Of a stretch of DNA of 64,000 nt, positions 34,968 through 47,105 are shown piece after piece; within the stretch, counting starts at the first letter, position 1; each line of letters starts with the position of its first letter. The stretch covers positions 174,254,927 through 174,318,926 of the forward strand of contig CM042691.1 of NCBI GenBank assembly GCA_023614405.1. The letters run 5' to 3'. A model generated the notes under the pieces. The model was not told the DNA's origin, did not search any database, and was given only the letters and a program-made list of their open reading frames with translations. The stretch comes from Avena insularis. Taxonomy: Eukaryota > Streptophyta > Magnoliopsida > Poales > Poaceae. The translations under genes and the position numbers were made by a program.

Positions 34968-36739
34968 ACCGACTGTAGGAAAACTTTCTATTGGTCGATG
35001 TTGAGTCTAGTGCTTGTGAAAAACTATTTTCAAAGATGAAAATTATCTACAAAAACTCTAGTATGCTTCTTCTTATCCTTATACAGTTTCGCTCTAGCTC
35101 TGGTTACCTTATCTTGTGTTGATTTGTAAAAGTTTTGCTATCTCGTCTCATCTTTCAAAACTTAGGTGCCTCTTCAGGCATGTCGGTTCTCAACCATTTG
35201 ACCTAGTGTTGAGTTCTCTAGAGTCAGTTGTGTGTGTTCCTTGCTCCCTTTGTTCCATTTCTTCCGAGAGATTTCTTTCTATCATAATCTCTTTGTTTTA
35301 TAGGTCCACAACATCATGTTGATGGTTCCTCAATGTTCTGCTCTAGGCCTCAAAGTTTCCTTTCGCCTCGTGTGCCTCCTTTTCACTTGTTTTGGTAGTT
35401 CAGAAGTTGTATCTTCTCTTGGAAGATACCTTGTGATTGCTACCTTGTGGTACCCTCTGTGTTAATACGATAGTAGTTACATCTTTTTCTCAGGTTTTAA
35501 CCCTCAGACTTGAACCTAAGATCCCCGATTATGCTGGATTCTGGTGTTGTGAATCTTGTACATGAACCTGGCCTTTAACCCAAGATCCATTTTGTTGATC
35601 CCTGTGGTTAATGTTCACACATTACCTCAGGATGGCTAGTACCTTTTAGTATAGCCTTCAAGCTTGTGGATATTATCGCTATTGAATAGTGACGATAAAG
35701 GACTTCCCTACCACATACTATGGCAGATGTTCTTTAATAGAACCAAATAGATCACGACAAGAGTACTCCTCGAGAGTCTCATATATGTGCTCGTGACTCT
35801 GCCATACCTTAAACCTTCCTGCATTGGTCTTCAGAAGATTGTTGACTTATACATCCACATCTCAGGATTCCATCCTGAGCATGTTCTTTACCTTGTTGTT
35901 TTATGACCTTTGTCTACCAGTTGGTAGCCAAGCAGTAAATGTGCATTGGTGTATTCCTATGCAAGATAAACTTGTGGTCCATCGAGACAACCATTTCGGG
36001 ATGTTAGGAGAAACAAACTCCAGTACCTCGTCATTTCGAAGACCAGGTCAAAGTGTTGTAATCCGCAGATCAATAAGCATTGATTAGCTTATGATCTGTT
36101 CTACCTTAAAGTATCACACTCTTTTATACTAATTGGTCGTGCTAAGTTTCATGACCCCTTAATGAAGTGATGTTTTTACACATATTTACCCGTCCTTCCC
36201 CGAGCTTTCGTGCTCGTGAATGACGCATGTGCGTAATAATGTGGTCATCTGAGATTATTAGCAATTTTTATCATTTGGAACTCCAAGGACATTTGTATCA
36301 TTCTTAGTGTGATGGTCAACCCTATCACTAAGCGAAGGATGATTGTGCTACCAAGTCCATTATTCTGGTACACCCTCTTCAGTCAAAGAGTTAGGCTCGT
36401 GTCAAAACTCTGAGACTACGTCTTCTTGCCTTACAAAGCAAGTTTCCTCTCGAGCTAAGTGACATATCGTGGTCCGTGATATTCTGGATGTCTTCTAGAA
36501 GTATCACTATGTTTCCACATGACCGTGTTGTCAAAGTTCTTGAGCAAGCAAGTTCTCTGAACCACTCATTTCTCTAAGGGTCCGTACTGGATACCCCTGA
36601 ACTAGTTGGTTGAGCCTAAACAACAACTTGGAGAGTTATAAGATAAAAGTTCTACCGAACTTTGTTCTCTTTAAATGGATGTCTAGTTTTGTTCGTGCTG
36701 AAGTAAGATATCATGTCCTTCATGGATATGTTATCTTTC
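34968..36739 (+). other. Decayed interior of gypsy element, 5' part
   Basis: Where gag and protease should lie. I find no open frame over 90 codons and no clear zinc knuckle or Asp-protease motif. The sequence reads like coding DNA eroded by substitutions and small indels. Confidence 0.6.
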
Positions 36740-37270
36740 CTGCCTTTTATTTGATTGGGTTATCGTCAAATCAAACTTAGTTCCAAGGATAATCTGGATG
36801 GTGTAGCTATTTGTGATGTTTCACTTGAAGTACATCTTCATGTCCTCTGGTCTGACCAATGTTTATGCCTTGTTCATACAAAGTATGAGTCCGTTCTCTT
36901 GGAGTGTATAGATAAGTTTGTTATTGAGCCCATAGATGACATTCTTAACTTCTCCATGTTATAACAGATTCATATGAAACATTTGGCATTAATGTTGGAA
37001 ACTTTTGAGAACCATCTTCGTGTTATCCCGAAGTACGTGTTCTGGATGTTAGAAGTAGCCTTCTCTGGATCATGTGCAAATGTTGAAAGATGTCGCCATG
37101 GATTCGAGTAGAGTTATCTTTGTTTCCTTGGAAATCATTCCAAGTTAGTCAAGCATGTGCAAGGTATTCTTGATATGGTAGGTTGATACCTTAACATCTC
37201 GAGATGATCCTCCAAGCACACCAAGCCACTGATTGATTTGTTCACGAAAGATAAGAAGTTCAACAAAACT
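36740..37270 (+). pseudogene. Ty3-type RT remnant
   Basis: A 70-codon frame (36755-36964) holds GYRQIKLSSKD near its start and DKFVIEPIDDILNFS near its end. These correspond to the Ty3/gypsy RT motifs around GYHQI and the active site F-[IV]-DDIL. Further along, in changing frames, are stretches like KYVFWMLEVAFSG and VKHVQGILDMVG, which correspond to the region that follows the active site up to the RT/RNase H border. Many residues are changed and stops are frequent. Integrase is not recognisable with confidence. Confidence 0.75.
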
Positions 37271-38670
37271 TCGATATCCTCCTAAATGTTTCCCAACAAG
37301 GGTTCCGTTGTGTTTCGTTGCAAACAATTTATGTAGGTGCAATTATCTTTTGATAACTTGCTAATACATTTGTTTCGCAACCTAGCTCATCTTTTGGAGC
37401 TTGACGTTGAAGTCCGTGTCTTGAGAATCTAGTGACATTACCTCTGTGGTAAATGTTGCACCCTTTCTATTCGGACATGCTGAGTTGAAGTATCTCTCCA
37501 CCTAACCAAAGCTGAATCTCAAGCAGCAATGATGATTGGTGTCCCTCAAGGTTATGATGTAGGTCTATTGTAACTCTAGAAAGATTAATGTAATGGTTGG
37601 CACAGTCATTCGGAAGACCTTTTGTCATATTCCCTTGATTTAGCAATAACAACCACTCTTCATGAGGCTTCTTATGTATTTTATTATAGGTGATGTTATT
37701 ATGGTTCCTTGTATCCGAAGTATGACCTTTAATTGATGACTGATTAAAGGCATTTTAGAAGTATGATATTAGTGTCTCAAACATCAAGGAGAACATTTAA
37801 AGTAGTGTTGCTAAACGTCTCTTGGTCGATCTTCTAGACCCTTTTATGTTGGCAAACGTCTTGTTATGCCAGGTACTTGGAGTCTGAGAATGAAGTTTAT
37901 TTCTTCTCGTGTCATCAGAAATCTTCTAAACTATTCATCTTGGTGGTGTAAAGGGATATCGAGATCTTTGGCAAAGATTTTTATCGACCTGGATGAATTA
38001 AAGAGTTTCCTTCTCGCTTTCTTAAACATGTTTGAAGAGCGATTATGATTTTGGTAATCAATAGTTTCTCTTGTTACAAGTTCTTTGTGACTCTTGCGAG
38101 TTCTCTCCACTAAAACACCTTTCTTTCTTAGCCTTCTGTTGAATTAGAGAATGACCCTTCTGTTTCAAAAGTAGTTCAATGGCTTGGTTTTATTGATATC
38201 TATCTCTTCCACCTGTAAAGCTCTACTTAAGTTGCTTAGTAGAGGTTTATCTCTCGAAGTCTATGGTCATGTTCCATCTGTTGGAAGTCTCCTTCCCTCA
38301 GAAGTTTACCTTTTCTACAAGCTCCATGGTCTCAATCCTTATGAAGACCAATTATCTGTTAACTTGAAACCATCTCCTTTTGTTTCCTCCTTACCTTGGC
38401 GTGTTCCATGTCTGTTGGCTTTAGAGATATTCGTGAAACATCTATCCATGAGTTGACCATGAGATACTCAGTTTGTGGTTCCGTGTCATTCCCTCTCTTC
38501 CTTAGTGTGAGTAGCCACCTCGAAGATTATAAAGCGCTTCGTCCACTCGTCATGGTGGCATAGAGGTTCATCCATTCGTCATGGTGGCATGGATCAACCT
38601 CCTCAAGAAGATCGTCGAAGTTTAGTGTGCCTTGTTCCTTCTATCTTCCTACCTAGGAATCTCAGGTCAA
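37271..38670 (+). other. Decayed interior of gypsy element, 3' part
   Basis: The position of RNase H and integrase. Only short frames remain. A doubled phrase 'cgtcatggtggcat' occurs near 38550 and 38577. No domain can be asserted. Confidence 0.5.
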
Positions 38671-38675
38671 GATTC

Positions 38676-38693
38676 TTTTAAGGGGGATAGAAT
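38676..38693 (+). other. Polypurine tract of gypsy element
   Basis: The run 'ttttaagggggatagaat' directly precedes the 3' LTR, as expected of the plus-strand primer. Confidence 0.75.
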
Positions 38694-41600
38694 TGTAACA
38701 ACCCTAGTTTTATTAAATTGTATTTAGGATTTGATTTGTGCATCATGAGCATTGCATGCATCCCTTTGAACTAAAGAAAATGTGCATTGTTAAACAAGTA
38801 GGGGAAACAAAACCCTAACCACAAATTCCCTTCCTCTTTAAAAATCAATTCAAATGGTTTTCAATATTTTGAAAAACCCAAAAATGTTTGGAACCCAAAT
38901 GGTTATAAAGGGTCCCTTAGTGTTTACATATATTTTACAAATCCTCTTGTACTTTGGAAATATTTAAAACAGAATACAAATGAAATATGCAAAAGAAATT
39001 AGAAAATAGAAATAGAAAAAGGTTTTCAGTAAATAAAAATTGATCCTAGCTCCACCTGGGCTGAGCGCCCTTCTTTCCTCCTCTTTCTACTGCCCACACG
39101 CAACATCCAGCGTAGCCCGCGGCCCAGCAGCGGCCCGCTCCGGACCGTACCGCTTCGCCCTTCCCTTTGTCGTCTTCCTCCTCCCAGGCAGGCTCCTTCC
39201 TGTCGCACCGCCGGCCATCGATCGGCGCTGCCTGCATCCCACCATCCGCCGCCGCATGGAGAAGGATAAGAGCTGCCCTAGCACGTCTGCTTCCCATCCC
39301 TATACTCTCCCCCTCTCAAACGACCTCCCTCTCGCGTTATACTCCTCTGACCAAAACCCTTGCCGCCGCTCGCTGCTCGTCGTTGTCGCCTCTGACCACC
39401 CCGTGCCCTGCCGATAGTGCTACGAGCTCCGCCTCGTCGCCCCGATGCTTCTCCCAGAAGGAATCCTCCCCGCTCGCTCGCAATCATCGCCATCGACTCC
39501 GTCTCTCCCGCACCCGACGAACACCGCCTTCGCCATTACCGTCGACCCAGTCCTCCTCCGCCTTCGCCGAGGCTAGACATGCATCGAGGGTGAGTCCCCG
39601 GTCCTCCTGGACCACTCTGTTGTCTTCCTCCCTCTCTGGTCTGTTCCTGCATCGAACGCTGCCGTCGCCGTGATTCGCCGCTGCCGAGCCACCGCTGGGC
39701 GAATTAATAGCCAGCGGCGCCGCCATAGTTAGGTCTGTCGTGTCGCCCTTGCTCGAACACCCCCTTCCGCGTAGCCCCGCGAGTCCCCTAGCGCCGCTAA
39801 CCGCCACCACCTGGCCGTTCTCCGGCGAGCCCATGTGGCTCCACCGTGGCGTCGACGTGGCGCCTGCGTGTGCCTAACGTGGGCGCTGACCAAGTCGTGC
39901 CTGCGTGGCAGTGGCGTGGACCTGACCCCACCTGTCTGTGACTGGGGCTAGACCCAGGCACAGTAAGAAACGACCTCCACCCTACGCTGACGTCACAGGT
40001 GACGTAGTAAACCTTTTTAAATGGTTTAATAATTTCAGAAATTGACTAAAATTTGTAAAATTCATATCTAATTATTTATAAGTCAGAAAAATGTGTATAA
40101 TATATCAAAATGTTTAGAAAACTGAGTTCTACCTAATTAAACTATAATCATGCAAATCAACCCCTCCCATATGCCTCCGGTGTTTATTTCAATACCATTC
40201 AACTTGTCATATCATCATCCTTGCTTGAGCATTTCATCGATGCCATGTGTTGATTGTTTCCCTTCCTTTCCGTTGTTTGCTTCTTCTCCGGTAGAATACG
40301 ATATCGGAATCGAGATCGAGTCCAAGACTGAAGATCGAGATTGAAGACCGAGATCAACACCGTCGAAGCTCGAAGACAAATACTTGATCAACTATAATCA
40401 TGTCAAGTACCAGATGTCCGAAGCTCTGCTTTCTGGATATCAACAGGCAAAGGCAAGCGAAACCCCACACATGATATAATCCTATGTTTTCGAGCATTTC
40501 AATTCTTGCCATGTGCATATGATTCCAAAGTCTTTTATCAATGGATAGAGTAATCCTATCCGATGCATGTTTCCTTTGAAGCCTATACTCCCTGATCCAC
40601 TGCTCCTAGCATAACAAGGGTTTGAGCTTGTGAAGCGTTGCTAAAGCTATTTTATGTGTTGTGCTTAGCCATGCTTAGTTGTTACCACTGATCCATCCTG
40701 TTGATGAATCAGAGATACGAATGAACCTAGTTTGATAGGATGACGTGGTAAGACCAGAGATGAAAGTTAAACATGCTAAGGCTTGTATGGGAGGCCACTG
40801 TGGGTAGTGGTTTTTGCAGTCCCATACTTGCCACTACTAGGACCTGAGTTCTTGCCTATGGACCAAGACGAGCATACAGCCACACTGGGGCCTGGAAACC
40901 CCCTCGACCAACTAACTTGCCTACTAGATTCCACGAGTCACATAGTTAGGGTGTTCCATTCGACATACGCATTCTGGTTCTTCTCAAAGGAGGTGAAGGA
41001 GGTGCATTCATACGGGTAGGTAAGCTTGGCAGGGAATGGGAAATGCCAGACATCTATAATCTCAAACCCTGTTCACAACATTAGGGACCGACTTCGGGAC
41101 TCGACCCGTTACAGCGGCATCTCCCTAGTGCGTGACTCATGGTCTCGGCGAAAGCAAGGTAAAGGTCGTGGTCAACCACTCTCTGCCGGCCTTCCTAGGA
41201 AGAGGGCTAATGTTAACTGGCATTAAGAATTGGTTGGTACGTGTGGGTAAAGTTGTACACCTCTGTAGGGTCAAATCTTTTTGAAAAGCCGTGTCCACGG
41301 TTATGGACGAACTTGGAGACCAGATTCAAAGATCATAGAGAACTTTAACCTAATCGTAAAACCTGGTAGATCAACGTGTCCTTAAGGATGCTTCCGCTTG
41401 GGTACGAGGGGGTGATCCTAGATAGGTTCAGCTGATGATGATTAGGTGGATATCAAAAGATAATCAAAACTAGTGATACTGCTCTCTTGTACCCTTTTAA
41501 AATATTCTGATCAGTCGAGATTCTTCTCCCTCTTGTTTTACAAAACAAAGATGGCTTTATGCAAAATAACTCCACTAGCCATAAGTCTTGCGGAGTACAC

Positions 41601-42010
41601 CCTGTACTCACCCTTGCTTCTTTGACTCTTTTGCTAAAGAGTAAGTGTTACCATAGAAGATGAGTTCTTTACAGCATCGAAATCGGCGAGTAGTTTGGAG
41701 TTCCCAGCCGGCAGTCTGGGATCTATGGATTGGACACCATCGTTATGCTTTAGGACTCTTAGGCCATTTGTTATGTTTGCTATACTTAATAGAATAATTT
41801 GCCTTCCGTTGTTTGATGTTTGTGGACAGTGACCTCTGCTTGTAATATTTTGGTTCTCTGCTCAGTTATGAGCTTGCTGTAATAATTTTTGTGTCATAGG
41901 GTCACTGTTGTGTTATCAATTTCTCTCTCTGTACACTTTCGTGATTAGGTTAGGCTTATGTTCAGACGAAGGTCTGCGATTTGTCTAGTCTTAATCCCGG
42001 GGGTGTCACA
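38694..42010 (+). repeat. 3' LTR of gypsy element
   Basis: Pairs with 31837-34947. It ends 'gggggtgtcaca' at 42010 and is followed by ATGTC. It carries about 305 bases after about 41335 that the 5' LTR has lost between short similar ends ('aaagatca' and 'taaagag'). Confidence 0.9.
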
Positions 42011-42015
42011 ATGTC

Positions 42016-42474
42016 TCTGTCAGTGACGGTTCTGAGGAGATATAGGCTCCACCGTCTCGTGGCCCTAGGATGAAGCATGCTAGTAATGCATATCGCTTCA
42101 ACACCTCTCAGGAGGAAGTGCATCAGAAGGTGAAGAAGTCCTCATGGTGGAAGAAGCTCCTCCTTTGTCAGAATATTGACATTCGCCATGGACAGTATGC
42201 TGCCTACAATGCTAACAGGAATGTCATGAAGGAACTCAAGCAGATCAACCAACCCATGCATGTTGATCCTTCTCAACAAAAGGCATCAGATGGCACTCTC
42301 TCCTATGGTCAGTGGAGTCAGGGTCGTGTGGACTAGTCCATGTTTGAGGATGTGTCCTCTTCTTCTCGCCCTCACGGCCAGTGCTCGACTCGGGATGACG
42401 ATGATGATGAGGATGGTGACGAGGATGAGGAGGATGACGAGGATGAGGATACCGATGAGTACTACAGTGGCTAG
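42016..42474 (+). pseudogene. Accessory ORF of SIRE-type element, second part
   Basis: Continues the frame of 30694-31836 beyond the gypsy insertion. In-frame stops follow at about 42043 (EEI*) and 42334 (GRVD*). The frame then runs through a Ser-rich stretch into a strongly acidic tail of Asp and Glu (42397-42460) and ends YYSG at TAG 42472-42474. Acidic C-terminal tails recur in accessory ORFs of this clade; the role is unknown. Confidence 0.65.
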
Positions 42475-42931
42475 TGTCTTGGGGCGTGTTAGTAGTGCTC
42501 TTTTCCCTTTTTGGCATCTCGATGCCAAAGGGGGAGAAGTTGCCACATATTAGGTTGCTATCGGGGTTTGCATGGGTCCACAGGGCTTCACTTTCCCTCG
42601 ATTTGCCTCTTTGAAGCTTCGTGTCTTTTATCCTAGTTTTTTGAAATTGGTTTGAGAACTTTATGTGTGATGTGTTATGACTTGTGTACCTGGTTATGTC
42701 TAAGACTTTGCTTTATCCTGCTTATCTACCTAGTCTTTATCATAACTTGCTTAACAATCTAGCAAGGAAATGATCCTAGGATTTGTGATCTTGCATTCAA
42801 AAGCAAAGCCAAAAATTGGTCACACATCTAGGGGGAGCCTTGCTATGTTGTAACATTGTTTTCTAGTAAACTTGTTATCTATCCCATATGCAAATCCTTG
42901 GGTTGTCATCAAACACCAAAAAGGGGGAGAT
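42475..42931 (+). other. 3' untranslated part and polypurine tract (SIRE-type)
   Basis: Non-coding. Two purine tracts with the same core occur: 'atgccaaagggggagaagtt' near 42520-42540 and 'aaaaagggggagat' at 42918-42931, the latter directly before the 3' LTR and so the likely primer. A third 'ctagggggagcc' lies near 42830. Confidence 0.7.
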
Positions 42932-44121
42932 TGAAAGGGTATTTTATGCCTTTCACATTATTTTGATGTTTGTTGACAACACTTGGATTAGTTTAATACT
43001 TTGCTAGATGTTTTAGGAATTATCAGATTTATTGTGGCCAACATATGTACATTTGGTGGGATGACTTAAATAGGAACAAAAAAAGGGAAAAAAGATTCAG
43101 ATCTGGTAGGACCGTTTGTCTGGAGTCTGGACTGTCTGCCCATCCGGAGTTTCAGCCCGAAAGAGGCCGGAGTGTCCGGCTGTGGAATTTCGCCAGTTTT
43201 TATCACCAGGTGTGGACGTTCTGTGTGGAACTTCGTACACTACCTGGACACTGGCCGGAAACTTGGCCAGGCCGGAGTGTCCGGCTGGTGTGGAACGGAA
43301 TGTCCGGTCTGGCCGGACTGTCCGGCTCACACAGGCCGGACTATCCGGATTGAGTGGCTCCAACATCTCTAAATTCTGGGGCCCTATAAAAGGACCCCTT
43401 ATTCTAGCTTGGAACCTGCTTGTCCAGTTCAAGAACAGTAGCACATTTTGAGCCACCAAATCCACAAGATCTCCTCATTCATCCATCCAAAGTCGTTGAT
43501 CTTTGGAGAATCGAAGGAGGAGGCCTTGATCTACAACTTCACCAAAAGAGATCTTCATTTCCCCCTCATTCACTTGAGGGCCCCTTGCTCTAGTGTTTCT
43601 TTGGAAACCCTATCTTTTATTTGGTTCTTGCAAGATTGTCTTTGATTGTTTGACAGCTTGCTTGTATTTGGGAGCCTCCAATTAGGTTGTGGATGTGTGC
43701 CCCAAGATCGTTGTAAAGGTGCCGGCTTCCACCTCAAAGGTTGTCGATATAGTGGAAGGTGAATAGATCCCCTTGGGGTGAGGTTCATCAGAGAACAAGG
43801 GAGGCCTCTCGTAGCGTTGGTGGTTTGAAACTACCCCCTCTCCAAACGTAGACGTACTTCCCCTCAAAAGGAAGGAACTACGGGAAACAAATCCTTGTGT
43901 CTCCGCGTCCACCATTTTGGTTACTTCTATCCTTTACCGCACTTTACTTACTTGTTCTTGCTTAGTGTTGTGCTACTTGTTGCTTGTTTGTCATACAGGT
44001 AAATTCAACTTAGTTGCATAATCTAGAGAATTTACCTTTCTTGTCAAACCCTAATTGAAAAAGAAGAAAATTTGAAGTAGCACCTATTCACCCCCCTCTA
44101 GGTGCCCATACGATCATTTCA
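42932..44121 (+). repeat. 3' LTR of SIRE-type element
   Basis: 1190 bases, TGAAAGGG … CATTTCA, followed by ATATT. The GTCCGG cluster (about 43120-43350) and TATA box (43385) are kept. Confidence 0.93.
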
Positions 44122-44126
44122 ATATT

Positions 44127-44926
44127 GAACCATTTTGTTTGCTCAATAAAAATAAGTAATGAAATATATAAAACATTATATCTTTCGTATTTTTTGATTT
44201 ACGTTTCGGTTGTTTCCATCGCTCAAATAATGGGGAACCATACTTACTATTACCCTTGGGTATGCGTTTCCTTTTGCCTAGACCATTGCCAATTTCCTTT
44301 TTGCCTCTATCAATAGAATTAGCATACTTTGTTGCATCTTCCTTACACGCGGTAGAAGTCATATCATTGCGTGCATCGTTATGCACGACACCACTCTGTG
44401 CACCATTTTGTGTATCCTTCAGAGTACCTAAAATGTCTGACGGTACCTCCGATGACGACACAGACTTGGTATTTTCATTTACGTCCCATGGATGCTCCTG
44501 TGTACCATCCATCTTCTGAAGGTGGTATGGTGTGTTATTCATTGACATGTCAATAGAAGTTGTCGTCACACATTTGTCCTTCAAGGGTGTGACATAACTG
44601 TCACCACCAAATGGATCATCCGCATGGGCTGCTTCAGAATTAGCCGCCGTTTTTCTCAGTATGTCATCAAGCTTGGCTTCTTTATTACCTTGTTTATAGA
44701 TAAATTCTTTGTCTGATTGTGATTCACTGGGAACAGATTTTACATCCTCATCATCCCCTCCTTTGTCCGACTGTGATGCTTCAGTTGGTTTGTACAGGAC
44801 ACCATTAGTATTTAACAATTTTAGAACTTCCTACATAACATAAAATATTAAGTACCGAGTTTTCATTCATAGTGTAGTATAGTTATCATCAAAATGAAAT
44901 AACACATAAAATATAGACCGTATCAC
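44127..44926 (-). pseudogene. Ulp1-like gene, middle part (copy S)
   Basis: The minus-strand frame 44818-44130 reads from VLYKPTEASQSDKGGDDEDVK through a Ser/Asp-rich linker (ADDPFGGDSYVTPLKDK; MSMNNTPYHLQKMDG) to a basic, NLS-like end (GKRKRIPKGNSKYG; KQPKRKSKNTKD). Such linkers join the N-terminal plant transposon domain to the C48 peptidase domain in grass transposon Ulp1-like genes. This copy is open for 234 codons. The right edge is the ATCAC target duplication of the Athila-type LTR (44922-44926); the left edge is the Copia insertion, after which the gene continues at 22267. A second copy of 44307-44926 lies at 57456-58075. Confidence 0.7.
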
Positions 44927-46279
44927 TGATACGTCCAAAACGTATCTACTTTCCCGAACACTTTTGCTATTGTTTCTCCTCTAAACTTGTGTGATTTGGA
45001 TACAACTAAGATAGACTTGCGCTGTTTTCAGCAGAATTACCTTGATGTCTAGTTTTTGTGCATAAAATCAACTATCAGGAAAAATCCCGGAAAATATGCC
45101 AAAAATCCTATTTCACCAGAAGATCCACGGAGCCAGAGTTTGAGACGGAGTGGAGCCCTAGGGGCCTACACCCCTGCCATGCGTGAGGGCCTAGCCCATG
45201 TCTGGGGGGGGGGGGGGGTGCGGCCGCCTCAGGCACCCCCTCGGCCTCCCTCTTTGCCTATAAGACGCCTCTTGACCTAAAAACCGGGGGGGGGGGGTCG
45301 ACGTTTTTACAGAAAGAATTCCGCTGCGCTGCCACCACCAGAAATCCGTTCTAGCACCCTACCGGGACAGGGAATTTGGAGAGGATCATCGCCATCATCA
45401 TCACCAACGCCTCTCCATGAACCATCCATGTTTCCCTCGTACATGAATGAGTAATCCCCCGCTGTAGGCTATGGGGATGGTAGGGATTGGATGAGTTCTA
45501 TCATGTAATCGAATAAGATTGTTAGGGCATGGTGCCTAGTATCTCTATTTGTGCTATTTGACTTTGTTGCAACTTGTTGTGCTTAATGCTTGTCACTAGG
45601 GCCCAAGTGCCATGATATCAGATCTGAACTTATTATTGATTCATTATGATATTATTGTTTGTGATCTTATCTGCAAGTTGTGTACACATATCATTGTCCG
45701 GATCCAAAGGCCCCGAAGTGACAGAAATTGGGACAACCTGAGGGGATGGCTGTGATGTGAGGATCACATGTGTTCACAGAGTGTTAATGCTTTGCTCCTG
45801 TGCTCTATTAAAAGGAGCACCTTAATTGATAGTAGTTCCCTTGAGGCCCCGCTGCAACGGGCTGGCAGGACAAAAGATGTTGTGCAAGTTCTCATTGCGA
45901 GCACACATGACTATATATGGAGCACATGCCTATGATTGTTTAGTACTTGGATGATTATTCTTATTTATCTGCAATTGCCCTAGATCTTGACGTTACATGT
46001 TTAGACTCGTCCATGCAATGCCCGTCCATCCATCCCTATGCCTACCGTGCTCATATCCTACTGTTTGCTACTACTGTTACTATTGCTCCTGTTTTGCTGC
46101 TGCTTTGCTGTTGCTACTGATAAACTTCTATGAGCAAGAACTATTTCTAGGTGCAGGTGAACTGACAACTCAGTTGTTAAGGCTTGCAAGTATTCTTTGG
46201 CTCCCCTTATGTCGAATCAATAAATTGGGTAATACTACCCTCGAAGACTGTTGCGATCACCTATACTTGTGGGTCATCA
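44927..46279 (+). repeat. LTR 1 of Athila-type element
   Basis: 1353 bases; TATA-like 'tataag' at 45259-45264; runs of 14 and 11 or so G at about 45206 and 45284. It is about 93% identical to LTR 3. Confidence 0.9.
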
Positions 46280-46290
46280 AGACTATTTTC

Positions 46291-46308
46291 TGGTGCCATT
46301 GACGGGAA
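46291..46308 (+). other. Primer-binding site, Asp-tRNA type, mutated
   Basis: TGGTGCCATTGACGGGAA lies 11 bases after LTR 1. The Athila-type site complementary to Asp tRNA starts TGGCGCCGTTGCCGGG; about three positions differ here. Confidence 0.75.
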
Positions 46309-46368
46309 GCATAGCTTTATTTGTAAGTTCACTTGGACCTATTATTGTTCACTGCTACTCCTTTCATC

Positions 46369-47100
46369 ATGGGGAAATCTCGTGATGGAAAGTTTCCTAT
46401 TTTACCATCAACTACAAGAAGAGGTACAATCCTAAACACCTATGCTGCTCTTGATTCACCGTCTGTTATAAGTAAGCTTGGTACACCACCACCACATACT
46501 CATGTTACACACACTGCTACTACTGTTGAATCAGAAAATTGTTCTGATACTCATGATGTTACTTCTACCATGCTTGATGCGCGTGGTTCATTAGGTCCTT
46601 TCCTAGATGCTACTATGGCTAGTCTAGGAAATACTAAAACTCCTAGTGAAGACACTGTTACACCTGTTAGCTCACCTGAGTCTATAGAGAGATATGATAT
46701 TAATGATGGTTACATTGAGTTTACTGATGAATTTATTGAAGAGTGTCGAAACACACATGGTGCTAGTGCTATTAACAGTCTCCTTGAGAGACGTACCATT
46801 ATTCCTAAACTTTCCTTTGATCCTAAGTTTGCCACCTCTCCCATAGATATTAAAGATGAAGATTATGATTTTTCTCTTGATTTATCCTATTTAGACATTG
46901 TTGAGAAAGAACCTTTTTGTGGGACTGAAAATGAGAGTGTTGTAGCTCATATGAATGAGCTTTCCACTATGAGTGCTTTATTCTTTGATGATTTTAAATG
47001 CGCAAGTACTTTGTTACTAAGATCTTCCCTTTTTCACTAAAAGGAGAAGCTAAGGCTTAGTTTAATAGACTACCTCCTGGTTCTATTGATAGCCCTAAAT
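46369..47100 (+). pseudogene. Athila-type gag, first part
   Basis: From ATG 46369 (MGKSRDGKFPILPSTTRRG) a frame runs 224 codons with a Ser/Thr-rich start and an acidic middle (DINDGYIEFTDEFIEECRN; DIKDEDYDFSLDL). After a frameshift in a T-run near 47030 the text GEAKA…FNRLPPGSIDSPKC begins the conserved Ty3-type gag domain. It is then cut by a 3.96-kb solo LTR at 47106 and continues at 51071. The product would be the capsid precursor. Confidence 0.75.
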
Positions 47101-47105
47101 GTTTG
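47101..47105. repeat. Target-site duplication of solo LTR, left
   Basis: GTTTG, repeated exactly at 51066-51070. Confidence 0.85.

Larger units (their letters stand above)
31837..42010 (+). mobile_element. Ty3/gypsy element with long LTRs, non-autonomous
   Basis: LTRs of 3111 bp (31837-34947) and 3317 bp (38694-42010) start TGTAACAAC and end GTCACA. An initiator-Met tRNA primer site follows the first and a purine tract precedes the second. The 3.75-kb interior keeps only a heavily mutated RT remnant, while the first 350 bases of the two LTRs differ at only about six places. The RT type and long GC-rich LTR suggest the Tekay/Del clade; this is inference. It inserted in the SIRE accessory ORF with an exact ATGTC duplication. 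Confidence 0.9.
22273..44121 (+). mobile_element. SIRE/Maximus-type Copia element, complete but dead
   Basis: Two LTRs (22273-23472 and 42932-44121, about 95% identical), a primer site matching initiator-Met tRNA, gag-pol in Copia order (gag, protease, integrase, RT, RNase H), an extra ORF after pol, a polypurine tract, and an exact ATATT target duplication. The extra ORF and the gag type place it in the SIRE/Maximus clade. A 10.2-kb gypsy element (31837-42010) lies in the extra ORF; without it the element would be about 11.7 kb. Gag-pol holds many stops and two late frameshifts. It inserted in the Ulp1-like gene and splits it. Confidence 0.93.
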
